Below are positions 13,883 to 21,182 of a DNA stretch of 21,665 nt, piece after piece; position 1 is the stretch's first letter, and each line of letters begins with the position of its first letter. Position numbers and translations under genes: made by a program. Source of the DNA: SIG350 sp964520895 (lineage in GTDB: Bacteria > Bacillota > Clostridia > TANB77 > SIG350); NCBI GenBank assembly GCA_964520895.1, contig CAZFOR010000016.1, forward strand, positions 1 to 21,665, written 5' to 3'. Below the pieces are notes generated by a model that had not been told where the DNA came from, did not search any database, and saw nothing but the letters and a program-made list of their open reading frames with translations.

Positions 13883-14320
13883 TTAAATCACCTCTGCCTT
13901 TCCACCAACTGCTTCGATTTTTTCTACAGCAGTTTTTGTAATTCTTGCTGCTTTAACATCTAACTTTTTAGTTAATGTTCCTGTACCAAGTACTACAATA
14001 CCATCATTAATTTTCTTTATCATTTTAGCTTCTTTTAATGCTTCAGCTGTAACAACTGAACCTTCAAATTTTTCTAACATTGATAAACTAACTTCTGTAT
14101 ATATTTTTTTATTTGGATTTTTAAATCCTCTTTTTGGAAGTCTTCTTGCAAGTGGCATTTGTCCACCTTCAAATCCAGGTCTTACTCCACCACCTGATCT
14201 TGCATTTTGTCCTTTATGACCTCTGCCTGATGTTTTACCTAAACCAGAACCTGTTCCTCTACCTACTCTTTTAGGTGATGATTTTGATCCTGGAGCTGGT
14301 CTTAACTCATTTAATTTCAT
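13883..14320 (-). CDS. rplO: 50S ribosomal protein L15
   Basis: The 145-residue protein is L15 of the large subunit. The Gly/Arg/Lys-rich N-terminal tail that runs into the rRNA core is evident (RVGRGTGSGLGKTSGRGHKG, residues 18-37), followed by GFEGGQMPLARRLPKRGF and the globular C-terminus. A very strong GGGGGAGGTG precedes the ATG. The upstream gap to rpsE is 32 bases and contains no rpmD (L30), which usually sits there. Confidence 0.98.
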   Translation of the reverse strand: MKLNELRPAPGSKSSPKRVGRGTGSGLGKTSGRGHKGQNARSGGGVRPGFEGGQMPLARRLPKRGFKNPNKKIYTEVSLSMLEKFEGSVVTAEALKEAKMIKKINDGIVVLGTGTLTKKLDVKAARITKTAVEKIEAVGGKAEVI

Positions 14321-14352
14321 TTATTTGCACCTCCCCCGTTTATATTTTTTAA

Positions 14353-14850
14353 TTACATAAGGTCTTCTACTTTTTTACCTCTTAATCTAGCTACATTTTC
14401 AGCTGTTTTTAATGACATTAATGCTTTCATTGTTGCATTAACAGCATTTCTTGGATTACTAGAACCTATACATTTTGTTCTAATGTTTTTATATCCTGCA
14501 AGTTCTAATACTGGTCTTACACTACCACCAGCAATTAATCCAGTACCTTCTTCAGCTGGTTTTAATAAAACCTCTCCTGCTCCATATACTCCAACTATTT
14601 CATGAGGTACAGTTGTATTTACGATTGGTACTTCTACTAAATTTCTATTTGCATTTTCAATTGCTTTTTTAATTGCATCTGGAACTTCAGCTGCTTTACC
14701 TTTACCAACACCAACATGTCCGTTTTCGTCTCCAACAACTACTAATGCGCTAAATCTAAAAGTTCTACCACCTTTAACAACTTTTGCAACTCTGTTAATT
14801 GAAACAACTTTTTCTTTTAACTTATTTGCATTTTCTTCAACGTTTTGCAT
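14353..14850 (-). CDS. rpsE: 30S ribosomal protein S5
   Basis: The 165-residue protein is S5 of the small subunit, important for decoding accuracy. The double-stranded RNA-binding-like N-domain (VKGGRTFRFSALVVVGDENG) and the C-domain (GTGLIAGGSVRPVLELAG, IRTKCIGSSNPRNAV) are complete. AAGGAGGG lies seven bases before the ATG. It stands 18 bases downstream of rplR. Confidence 0.98.
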   Translation of the reverse strand: MQNVEENANKLKEKVVSINRVAKVVKGGRTFRFSALVVVGDENGHVGVGKGKAAEVPDAIKKAIENANRNLVEVPIVNTTVPHEIVGVYGAGEVLLKPAEEGTGLIAGGSVRPVLELAGYKNIRTKCIGSSNPRNAVNATMKALMSLKTAENVARLRGKKVEDLM

Positions 14851-14868
14851 TTATTTCCCTCCTTTTAC

Positions 14869-15228
14869 TTAGAATTCAAGTCCTGCTTCCCTAGCAGCAT
14901 CTGCTAAAGCTTTAACTTTTCCATGATATAAATATCCACCTCTATCAAAAACAACTTTTTTAATATTAGCTTTTACAGCTTTTTCAGCTATAATTCTACC
15001 TATTTCTTTACATGTTTCGATATTAGCTTTTTTGTCTTTTACTTCATCTTCCATTGTTGATGCACTTACTATTGTAACACCTTTTGTATCATCAATTATT
15101 TGTGCATAAACATTTTTAAGACTTATAAAAATACTTAATCTTGGACACTCTGGAGTGCCACTTATTTTATTTCTAATTCTATAATGTCTTTTAATTCTTG
15201 CTTCATTTCTATTTCTTTTTGTTATCAT
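14869..15228 (-). CDS. rplR: 50S ribosomal protein L18
   Basis: The 119-residue protein is L18, which binds 5S rRNA. The basic N-terminus (RNRNEARIKRHYRIRNKISG) and the conserved ending FDRGGYLYHGKVKALADAAR followed by EAGLEF are intact. The ATG follows AAAGGAG. It is separated from rplF by 16 bases. Confidence 0.98.
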   Translation of the reverse strand: MITKRNRNEARIKRHYRIRNKISGTPECPRLSIFISLKNVYAQIIDDTKGVTIVSASTMEDEVKDKKANIETCKEIGRIIAEKAVKANIKKVVFDRGGYLYHGKVKALADAAREAGLEF

Positions 15229-15244
15229 AATTTAACACTCCTTT

Positions 15245-15787
15245 CTATTTTTTACCTGTTTTACCTTCTTTTCTTCTTATTCTTTCATCAGCATATTTAA
15301 TACCTTTACCTTTATATGGCTCAGGTGGTCTCTTAAATCTGATTTCAGCTGCGAATTGACCAACTCTTTCTTTATCAATTCCTTTAACAATTACTTTATT
15401 TTGTCCTTCAACTTCTAATGTTATTCCATCAGCTTCAACAAATTCTACTGGATGTGAATAACCTAAAGAAAGTACTAATTTATTACCTTGTTTTTGTGCT
15501 CTATAACCAACACCATTGATTTCTAATACTTTTTCATATCCATCTGTTACACCAATTATCATATTATTTACTAATGTTCTAATTAATCCATGTAATGCTT
15601 TATCTTCTTTTTGTTCAGATGGTCTTGAGAAAGTTATTTCTGAACCATTAACATTAATATTAATTCTACTGTTTAATTCTTTAGTCATTTCACCTTTTGG
15701 TCCTTTTACAGTAACTACATTATTAGGTTCAACTTTTACTTCAACTGAAGATGGTATAGTCACAGGTTTGTTACCTATTCTAGACAT
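15245..15787 (-). CDS. rplF: 50S ribosomal protein L6
   Basis: The 180-residue protein is L6 of the large subunit, made of two similar RNA-binding folds. The universal opening MSRIGNKPV and the closing PEPYKGKGIKY are present. An ATG nine bases upstream (15796, adding MYK) is in frame, but it lies only two bases after AAAGGAGG. The family start MSRIGNK and better spacing favour 15787. It is located between rpsH (27 bases upstream) and rplR. Confidence 0.96.
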   Translation of the reverse strand: MSRIGNKPVTIPSSVEVKVEPNNVVTVKGPKGEMTKELNSRININVNGSEITFSRPSEQKEDKALHGLIRTLVNNMIIGVTDGYEKVLEINGVGYRAQKQGNKLVLSLGYSHPVEFVEADGITLEVEGQNKVIVKGIDKERVGQFAAEIRFKRPPEPYKGKGIKYADERIRRKEGKTGKK

Positions 15788-15814
15788 CTTATACATTCCC
15801 TCCTTTATTATGTA

Positions 15815-16210
15815 TTACCATACAAATGCTAATACTTCTCCGCCAACACCTAAGGCTCTTGCTTGTTTATCAGTCATGATTCCTTTTGATGTTGAAACAA
15901 TAGCTATTCCTAAACCACCTAGTACTTTTGGAAGTTCTTCAGCTCCAACATATACTCTAAGTCCAGGTTTACTAATTCTTTTCATACCTGATATAACTTT
16001 TTCTTTTCCAACATATTTTAATGTTACTCTTAATGTTCCTTGTTTATTATCAGATAATTCTTGTATTTCTTTTATATATCCTTCTTCTAACAATATGTTA
16101 GCTATTTGTTTCTTCATGTTTGATGCAGGTATATCAACTACTGCATGTCTTTTCATGTTAGCATTTCTTATTCTTGTTAACATATCTGCAATTGGATCAG
16201 TTATATTCAT
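15815..16210 (-). CDS. rpsH: 30S ribosomal protein S8
   Basis: The 131-residue protein is S8, a primary binder of 16S rRNA helix 21 and, in some bacteria, the autogenous repressor of the spc operon. The family start NITDPIADMLTRIRNA and the conserved C-terminal GIAIVSTSKGIMTDKQAR are complete. AAGGAGG precedes the ATG. I did not identify an S8-binding regulatory structure near rplE. Confidence 0.98.
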   Translation of the reverse strand: MNITDPIADMLTRIRNANMKRHAVVDIPASNMKKQIANILLEEGYIKEIQELSDNKQGTLRVTLKYVGKEKVISGMKRISKPGLRVYVGAEELPKVLGGLGIAIVSTSKGIMTDKQARALGVGGEVLAFVW

Positions 16211-16249
16211 TTTTTAACCTCCTTTTCTATTATTTAAGTTAAGCACTTT

Positions 16250-16435
16250 TTACCAACTTGCTTTTTTTACACCTGGAATTTTTCCTTCATGTGCTAATTT
16301 TCTAAAACATAAACGACAAATTCCGAATTTACGTATATATGCATGTGGTCTTCCACATATTTTACATCTATTATAATATCTTGTGCTAAACTTAGGAGTT
16401 CTTTGTTGCTTTGCTATCATTGCTTTTCTAGCCAA
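16250..16435 (-). CDS. rpsZ: 30S ribosomal protein S14, zinc-binding type
   Basis: The 61-residue protein is the short zinc-type S14. Its four cysteines form the expected pair of CxxC motifs (C24/C27 in CKIC, C40/C43 in CRLC), and RTPKFSTRYYNRC is typical. The start codon is TTG at 16435, set by AAGGAGG seven bases upstream. That RBS lies in the last codons of rplE, whose stop is two bases away, so translation is probably coupled. Confidence 0.97.
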   Translation of the reverse strand: MARKAMIAKQQRTPKFSTRYYNRCKICGRPHAYIRKFGICRLCFRKLAHEGKIPGVKKASW

Positions 16436-16437
16436 TT

Positions 16438-16983
16438 TTATCCCTCCTTCTTAAATGGCATTCCCATTAATAGTAACATTTCTTTTGCTTCTTCATCTGT
16501 TTTAGCTGTTGTTACAAATATAATATCCATACCTCTTAATTTATCAACTTTTTCATATTCGATTTCTGGAAATATTAATTGTTCTTTAACACCCATTGAA
16601 TAATTTCCTCTACCATCAAATGAATTTGGATTTAATCCTCTAAAATCTCTAACTCTTGGAATTGCTACACTTATTAATCTGTCTAAAAATTCATACATTT
16701 TAGCACTTCTTAAAGTTACTTTACATCCTAAATTCATACCTTCTCTTATTTTAAATCCAGCTATTGATTTTTTAGCTTTAGTAATTACTGGTTTTTGACC
16801 TGTAATTATTCCTAAATCATTCATAGCATTTTCTAATGCTTTTGGAGCATCTTTTGCATCTCCAACACCTATATTTATAACTATTTTTTCAAGTTTTGGT
16901 GCTTGCATTATTGATTTATAACTAAATTTTTTCATAAGGGCAGGTATTACTTCGTTTTGATATTTTTCTCTCATTCTTTCCAT
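16438..16983 (-). CDS. rplE: 50S ribosomal protein L5
   Basis: The 181-residue protein is L5, which binds 5S rRNA and contacts the P-site tRNA. Family segments KIVINIGVGDA, KKSIAGFKIREG, RVRDFRGLNPNSFDGRGNY and DIIFVTTAKTDEEA are all visible. AAGGAGG stands ten bases before the ATG at 16983; a second in-frame ATG nine bases later is less consistent with family length. It is 14 bases downstream of rplX. Confidence 0.98.
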   Translation of the reverse strand: MERMREKYQNEVIPALMKKFSYKSIMQAPKLEKIVINIGVGDAKDAPKALENAMNDLGIITGQKPVITKAKKSIAGFKIREGMNLGCKVTLRSAKMYEFLDRLISVAIPRVRDFRGLNPNSFDGRGNYSMGVKEQLIFPEIEYEKVDKLRGMDIIFVTTAKTDEEAKEMLLLMGMPFKKEG

Positions 16984-16997
16984 TATAATATACCTCC

Positions 16998-17309
16998 TTA
17001 TTTAATTTCTGCTCCGCATTTTTTACATATACGAACCTTATTACCTTTTTTATCTATGCTATGAGCTGTTCTAGTAGTTTTATCACATTTTGGACAAATT
17101 AAGTTTGCATTTGAAACACTAATTGGTCCTTCTGTTTTAACTATTCCACCTTCTTCTCCAGCTTTTCTAGCTTTTTTATGTTTAGTTCTTACATTAACAC
17201 CTTGAACAATGATTTTTTCATCTTTTGGCATAGCAGATAATACTTTACCCTTTTTACCATTGTCAACACCTGTATTAATAACAACTGTATCACCTTTTTT
17301 AATGTGCAT
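16998..17309 (-). CDS. rplX: 50S ribosomal protein L24 with C-terminal zinc ribbon
   Basis: The 103-residue protein is L24, an early assembly protein of the large subunit. The KOW motif is seen in KKGDTVVINTGVDNGKKGKV. After the body, a C4 zinc ribbon appears: CPKC (C72, C75) and CKKC (C95, C98). Such a ribbon occurs in L24 of many Firmicutes and is lacking in the Escherichia coli protein. GGAAGGTG and GAGGG lie before the ATG. It is 26 bases downstream of rplN. Confidence 0.97.
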   Translation of the reverse strand: MHIKKGDTVVINTGVDNGKKGKVLSAMPKDEKIIVQGVNVRTKHKKARKAGEEGGIVKTEGPISVSNANLICPKCDKTTRTAHSIDKKGNKVRICKKCGAEIK

Positions 17310-17335
17310 TCTACCCTCACACCTTCCTTTCTATA

Positions 17336-17704
17336 TTATAGTACCTCTGGTGCTAATGACAAAATCTTCATATATTCTTTATCTCTTAATTCTCTTGCTA
17401 CTGGTCCAAAGATACGAGTACCTTTTGGATTCTTATCATCTTTTATGATAACAGCGGCATTTTCATCAAATCTAATATATGAACCATCTGCCCTTTTAGC
17501 TCCTTGTTTAGTTCTTACTACAACTGCTTTAACTACATCACCTTTTTTTACCATTCCATGTGGTTGTGCAGATTTAACAGATGCAACTATTACATCACCT
17601 ATTTTAGCATATCTTCTATATGATCCACCTAAACATCTGATAACCATTATTTCTTTTGCACCAGTGTTATCGGCTACTTTTAAAATTGATTGTTGTTGTA
17701 CCAC
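17336..17704 (-). CDS. rplN: 50S ribosomal protein L14
   Basis: The 122-residue protein is L14 of the large subunit, at the interface near helix 95 and the site of RsfS binding. It has full family length from QQQSILKVADNTGAKE to KILSLAPEVL. The start is GTG at 17704 with AGGAGG eight bases upstream, followed directly by a GTA codon, and no usable ATG exists in the region. The upstream gap to rpsQ is 37 bases. Confidence 0.97.
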   Translation of the reverse strand: MVQQQSILKVADNTGAKEIMVIRCLGGSYRRYAKIGDVIVASVKSAQPHGMVKKGDVVKAVVVRTKQGAKRADGSYIRFDENAAVIIKDDKNPKGTRIFGPVARELRDKEYMKILSLAPEVL

Positions 17705-17741
17705 TTATATGCCCTCCTTCCTAATTAATTAATTTATATAA

Positions 17742-17996
17742 TTATTTAGCTTTTTCAATAATTTCAACTAATCTCCATCTCTTATCTTTTGATAGAGGTC
17801 TTGTTTCCATTACTCTTACAGTATCACCTATATTGCAAGTATTTTCTTCATCATGTGCTTTTAATTTATATGTTCTTTTCATCATTTTCTTATAAATTGG
17901 ATGACTTACTTTTGTTTCGATAGCAACTACAATAGTTTTATCCATTTTGTCACTAACTACTTTTCCAATTTTTTCTTTACGAAGATTTCTTTCCAC
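17742..17996 (-). CDS. rpsQ: 30S ribosomal protein S17
   Basis: The 84-residue protein is S17, an OB-fold small-subunit protein that binds 16S rRNA. It has the family start VERNLRKEKIGKVVSDKMDKT and the conserved RPLSKDKRWRLVEII. An ATG at 18020 is in frame, but its extra residues LGKEENL merely translate the Shine-Dalgarno region. AAGGAGG lies eight bases before the GTG at 17996, so I take GTG as the start. It lies 32 bases downstream of rpmC. Confidence 0.96.
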   Translation of the reverse strand: MERNLRKEKIGKVVSDKMDKTIVVAIETKVSHPIYKKMMKRTYKLKAHDEENTCNIGDTVRVMETRPLSKDKRWRLVEIIEKAK

Positions 17997-18028
17997 TAAG
18001 TTTTCCTCCTTCCCTAGCATTTAGGATA

Positions 18029-18220
18029 TTAGTTTATTTCTCTTTCCCTTAATATAGTTTTAATTTTGGCTATATCTTTTTTAACAGCTTTGATTTTCAT
18101 TGGATTTTCTAATCCATTAACTGCTAAACTAAATTTTAATTTAAATAATTCACTCTTTAACTGAGTTAATTCTTCTTGTAATTTTTCTGATGACATATCT
18201 CTTATTTCTTTAGCCTTCAT
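18029..18220 (-). CDS. rpmC: 50S ribosomal protein L29
   Basis: The 63-residue helical protein is L29, located at the peptide exit tunnel near the SRP and trigger factor sites. It opens with MKAKEIRDMSSEKLQEEL and contains the typical LKFSLAVNGLENPMKI. An in-frame ATG at 18247 lies deep in rplP and has no role in the family. The ATG at 18220 has GGTGAT four bases upstream and overlaps the end of rplP by 11 bases, indicating translational coupling. Confidence 0.96.
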   Translation of the reverse strand: MKAKEIRDMSSEKLQEELTQLKSELFKLKFSLAVNGLENPMKIKAVKKDIAKIKTILREREIN

Positions 18221-18650
18221 TACTATCACCATCCATTTCTTTTTCACGAGTAATTATTTTTGTTTTTACAGGTAATTTGTGCATAGCTAATCTTAAAGCT
18301 TCTCTAGCTATATCTTCTGGAACACCTGCAAGTTCAAACATTACTCTTCCTGGTTTTACAACAGCTACCCAATATTCAGGAGCACCTTTACCACTACCCA
18401 TACGAGTTTCTGCTGGTTTTTTAGTTATTGGTTTGTCTGGGAATATTTTAATCCAAACTTTACCACCTCTTTTTATGTATCTAGTCATCGCTACTCTGGC
18501 AGCCTCTATTTGATTAGAAGTAATCCATCCTGCTTCTAAAGATTGTATTCCGTATTCACCGTCTACAACTTTAATACCTCTTGTTGCTTTACCTCTATTT
18601 CTACCTTTTTGCATTTTTCTGTACTTTGTTCTTTTTGGCATTAATGGCAT
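18210..18650 (-). CDS. rplP: 50S ribosomal protein L16
   Basis: The 146-residue protein is L16, which helps form the A site of the large subunit. Family segments MPKRTKYRKMQKGRNRG, MTRYIKRGGKVWIKIFPDKP and PAETRMGSGKGAPEYWVAVV are all present. The ATG shares one base with the rpsC stop (TAATG) and uses GGAGGAG in the last rpsC codons. The start MPLMPKR contains a second ATG three codons in. The acidic tail KEMDGDSNEG overlaps the rpmC start. Confidence 0.97.
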   Translation of the reverse strand: MPLMPKRTKYRKMQKGRNRGKATRGIKVVDGEYGIQSLEAGWITSNQIEAARVAMTRYIKRGGKVWIKIFPDKPITKKPAETRMGSGKGAPEYWVAVVKPGRVMFELAGVPEDIAREALRLAMHKLPVKTKIITREKEMDGDSNEG

Positions 18651-19312
18651 TATTTGTCTCCTCCTTCCACTTTATCTTTTTTAGTTGGAAGAACTTCACC
18701 TTTATATATCCAAACTTTAACTCCTAATTTACCATAAGTAGTATCTGCTTCATAAAAGCCATAATCAACATCAGCTCTTAAAGTTTGTAGAGGAATTGTT
18801 CCCTCTCTATAAAATTCTGTTCTTGCTATATCTGCTCCACCTAATCTACCAGATACTGATGTTTTAATTCCTAAAGCACCTGATTTCATAGCTTTTTGCA
18901 TAACTTGTTTCATTGCTTTTCTATATGAAATTCTTCTTTCTAATTGGTTACAAATATTTTCAGCAACTAATTGTGCATTAATATCAATATTTTTAACTTC
19001 AATTATGTTTAAAGATATTTCTTTGCCTATTTTTTCTTGTATTTCTTTTTTAAGAGAATCTATTAATTCTCCTCCTTTACCTATTACTAATCCTGGTTTT
19101 GCAGTATGAATTGAAATTATTACTTTATTAGCTTTTCTTTCAATTTCAATTTTTGCTACACCTGATTGAAATAATTTTTTCTTAACAAATATACGGATTT
19201 CTTGATCTTCAATTAAGTTTGTTGAAAAATCTTTTTTATTAGCAAACCATCTTGAGTCCCAATCTTTAATTATACCCACTCTTAATCCATGTGGATGCAT
19301 TTTTTGTCCCAT
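18650..19312 (-). CDS. rpsC: 30S ribosomal protein S3
   Basis: The 220-residue protein is S3, at the mRNA entry channel. The N-terminal MGQKMHPHGLRVGIIKDWDS is typical. A type II KH domain carries the GKGG loop (residues 78-81), and the C-terminal domain includes SGRLGGADIARTEFYREG. AAAGGAGG precedes the ATG. It is 17 bases downstream of rplV. Confidence 0.98.
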   Translation of the reverse strand: MGQKMHPHGLRVGIIKDWDSRWFANKKDFSTNLIEDQEIRIFVKKKLFQSGVAKIEIERKANKVIISIHTAKPGLVIGKGGELIDSLKKEIQEKIGKEISLNIIEVKNIDINAQLVAENICNQLERRISYRKAMKQVMQKAMKSGALGIKTSVSGRLGGADIARTEFYREGTIPLQTLRADVDYGFYEADTTYGKLGVKVWIYKGEVLPTKKDKVEGGDK

Positions 19313-19329
19313 TTAAAATCCTCCTTTCC

Positions 19330-19668
19330 TTAGTTTTCTTTTTCAGAAAGAACTATTGTTGTATGGCTAGTTCTTTTTCTAACTCTATATGCTCTACCCT
19401 GTGGTGCTGGTCTAACTCTTTTAGCAGTTGGACCTTGATCAGCATATATAGCTTTAATATATAAATTTTCTCTTTTCAAATTATTATTATTTTCAGCATT
19501 TGCAATTGCAGATTTTAATAATTTTTCAACTAATTCAGATGCAGCTTTTGGTGTATTTCTTAATATTGCTAATGCTTCATCAACTTGTTTTCCTCTTATT
19601 AAATCTATAACAATTTTCACTTTTCTAGCTGAAATTCTTGCATATTTTAATTTTGCTATAGCTTCCAC
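19330..19668 (-). CDS. rplV: 50S ribosomal protein L22
   Basis: The 112-residue protein is L22, whose beta-hairpin lines the exit tunnel (the macrolide-resistance region, around DQGPTAKRVRPAPQGRA). Also visible are ARISARKVKIVIDLIRGK and RTSHTTIVLSE. The start is GTG at 19668, fixed by AAGGAGG eight bases upstream. It is 13 bases downstream of rpsS. Confidence 0.97.
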   Translation of the reverse strand: MEAIAKLKYARISARKVKIVIDLIRGKQVDEALAILRNTPKAASELVEKLLKSAIANAENNNNLKRENLYIKAIYADQGPTAKRVRPAPQGRAYRVRKRTSHTTIVLSEKEN

Positions 19669-19681
19669 TATCTTTACCTCC

Positions 19682-19960
19682 TTATTTTACTTTAGAAGTT
19701 TTTTCTCCTGCATGACCTCTATATGTTCTAGTTGGCGCAAATTCTCCTAATTTATGACCTATCATTTCTTCTGTAATGTATACAGGTACATGTTTTCTAC
19801 CATCATGTACAGCAATAGTATGACCTACCATTTGTGGAAAAATTGTTGATGCCCTTGACCATGTCTTTAAAACTTCTCTTTTACCTTCATCATTCATGTT
19901 TTCTACTCTTTTAAGTAACTTTTCATTTACGTATGGTCCTTTTTTAAGTGATCTTGACAT
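19682..19960 (-). CDS. rpsS: 30S ribosomal protein S19
   Basis: The 92-residue protein is S19, located in the head of the small subunit with S13. It has family length and motifs: MSRSLKKGPYV, WSRASTIFPQMVGHTIAVH and GHKLGEFAPTRTYRGH. AAGGAGG lies before the ATG. It is 17 bases downstream of rplB. Confidence 0.98.
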   Translation of the reverse strand: MSRSLKKGPYVNEKLLKRVENMNDEGKREVLKTWSRASTIFPQMVGHTIAVHDGRKHVPVYITEEMIGHKLGEFAPTRTYRGHAGEKTSKVK

Positions 19961-19977
19961 TTAGATTTCCTCCTTTT

Positions 19978-20805
19978 TTACTTTCTTCTCTTAACAATAA
20001 ATTTGTTAGATTGTTTATTTTTCTTTCTTGTTTTATATCCAAGTGCTGGTTTACCCCAAGGAGTCATTGGACCTGCGTGTCCGATTGGAGATTTACCTTC
20101 ACCACCACCGTGTGGGTGATCATTAGGGTTCATTACAGAACCTCTAACTGTAGGTCTAATTCCCATCCATCTACTTCTACCTGCTTTACCTAATTTAATG
20201 TTTTCATGATCTTTATTTCCAATTTCACCAATTGTTGCTCTACATTCAACACTAATTAGTCTCATTTCTCCTGATGGTAATCTTACATGTGCATATTTAC
20301 CTTCTTTAGCCATAAGTTGTGCTGAGTTACCAGCAGCTCTTACTAATTGTCCACCTTTACCAGGATACATTTCTATATTATGTATTAATGTACCTACTGG
20401 TATGTTTTTTATTTTCAAACAATTACCTGGTTTAATATCTGATTTTTCACCAGACATTACTTTATCTCCATCTTTTAATCCATATGGTGCAATTATATAT
20501 GCTTTTTCTCCATCTTCATATTCTAATAATGCTATATTTGCACTTCTATTTGGATCATATTCAATACCAATTACAGTTGCAAACATATCTTCTTTTCTAC
20601 GTTTGTAATCTATAATTCTATATTTTCTTCTACATCCACCACCATGATGTCTAACAGTTATTCTACCATAAGAATTTCTACCTGCTGTTTTACTTTTACT
20701 AGTTAAAAGACTTTTTTCAGGTGTTTTCTTTGTAATTTCTTCAAATGTTGAAACTGTCATATTTCTTCTAGATGGTGTTGTAGGATTAAAATGTTTTATA
20801 CCCAT
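19978..20805 (-). CDS. rplB: 50S ribosomal protein L2
   Basis: The 275-residue protein is L2, required for joining the subunits and for peptidyl transfer. The sequence runs from GIKHFNPTTPSRRN through GRITVRHHGGGCRRKYR to the highly conserved MNPNDHPHGGGEGKSPIG, which holds the functionally important histidine. AAAGGAGA is placed nine bases before the ATG. It is 23 bases downstream of rplW. Confidence 0.98.
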   Translation of the reverse strand: MGIKHFNPTTPSRRNMTVSTFEEITKKTPEKSLLTSKSKTAGRNSYGRITVRHHGGGCRRKYRIIDYKRRKEDMFATVIGIEYDPNRSANIALLEYEDGEKAYIIAPYGLKDGDKVMSGEKSDIKPGNCLKIKNIPVGTLIHNIEMYPGKGGQLVRAAGNSAQLMAKEGKYAHVRLPSGEMRLISVECRATIGEIGNKDHENIKLGKAGRSRWMGIRPTVRGSVMNPNDHPHGGGEGKSPIGHAGPMTPWGKPALGYKTRKKNKQSNKFIVKRRK

Positions 20806-20828
20806 TTTTCATTCTCTCCTTTACTGTT

Positions 20829-21182
20829 TTATTTAGCTGAACCAAAAATTTCAATTGAATCATTATATTTTTTATCAACTTTAACTTCTTTTCCACCTTT
20901 TGTTAAATACATTTTTGTACTTGGATTTGTTTCAATTGTTACTATTGCTTTTTTCCAATCAGAAGTCATACCTTGATGTGCCCCAACTCTTTTTAATTTT
21001 CCTTTAACTTTCATTGTTCTTACATCAGTAACTTTAACATTAAACAATTTTTCAACTGCATATTTAACATCTATTTTTGTTGCTTTCATATCTACTTCAA
21101 AAGTGTACTTACCTTCATTTAATCCCATATTAGATTTTTCAGTAACTATTGGTCTTTTGATTATATCTTCTGGACTTTTCAT
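20829..21182 (-). CDS. rplW: 50S ribosomal protein L23
   Basis: The 117-residue protein is L23, at the exit of the peptide tunnel where trigger factor and SRP dock. It has the typical IIKRPIVTEKS and KYTFEVDMKATKIDVKYAVE. The C-terminus after ETNPSTKMYL is about 20 residues longer than in the usual 95-100-residue bacterial L23. The ATG shares one base with the rplD stop (TAATG) and uses GAGGAGG inside the final rplD codons. Confidence 0.96.
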   Translation of the reverse strand: MKSPEDIIKRPIVTEKSNMGLNEGKYTFEVDMKATKIDVKYAVEKLFNVKVTDVRTMKVKGKLKRVGAHQGMTSDWKKAIVTIETNPSTKMYLTKGGKEVKVDKKYNDSIEIFGSAK

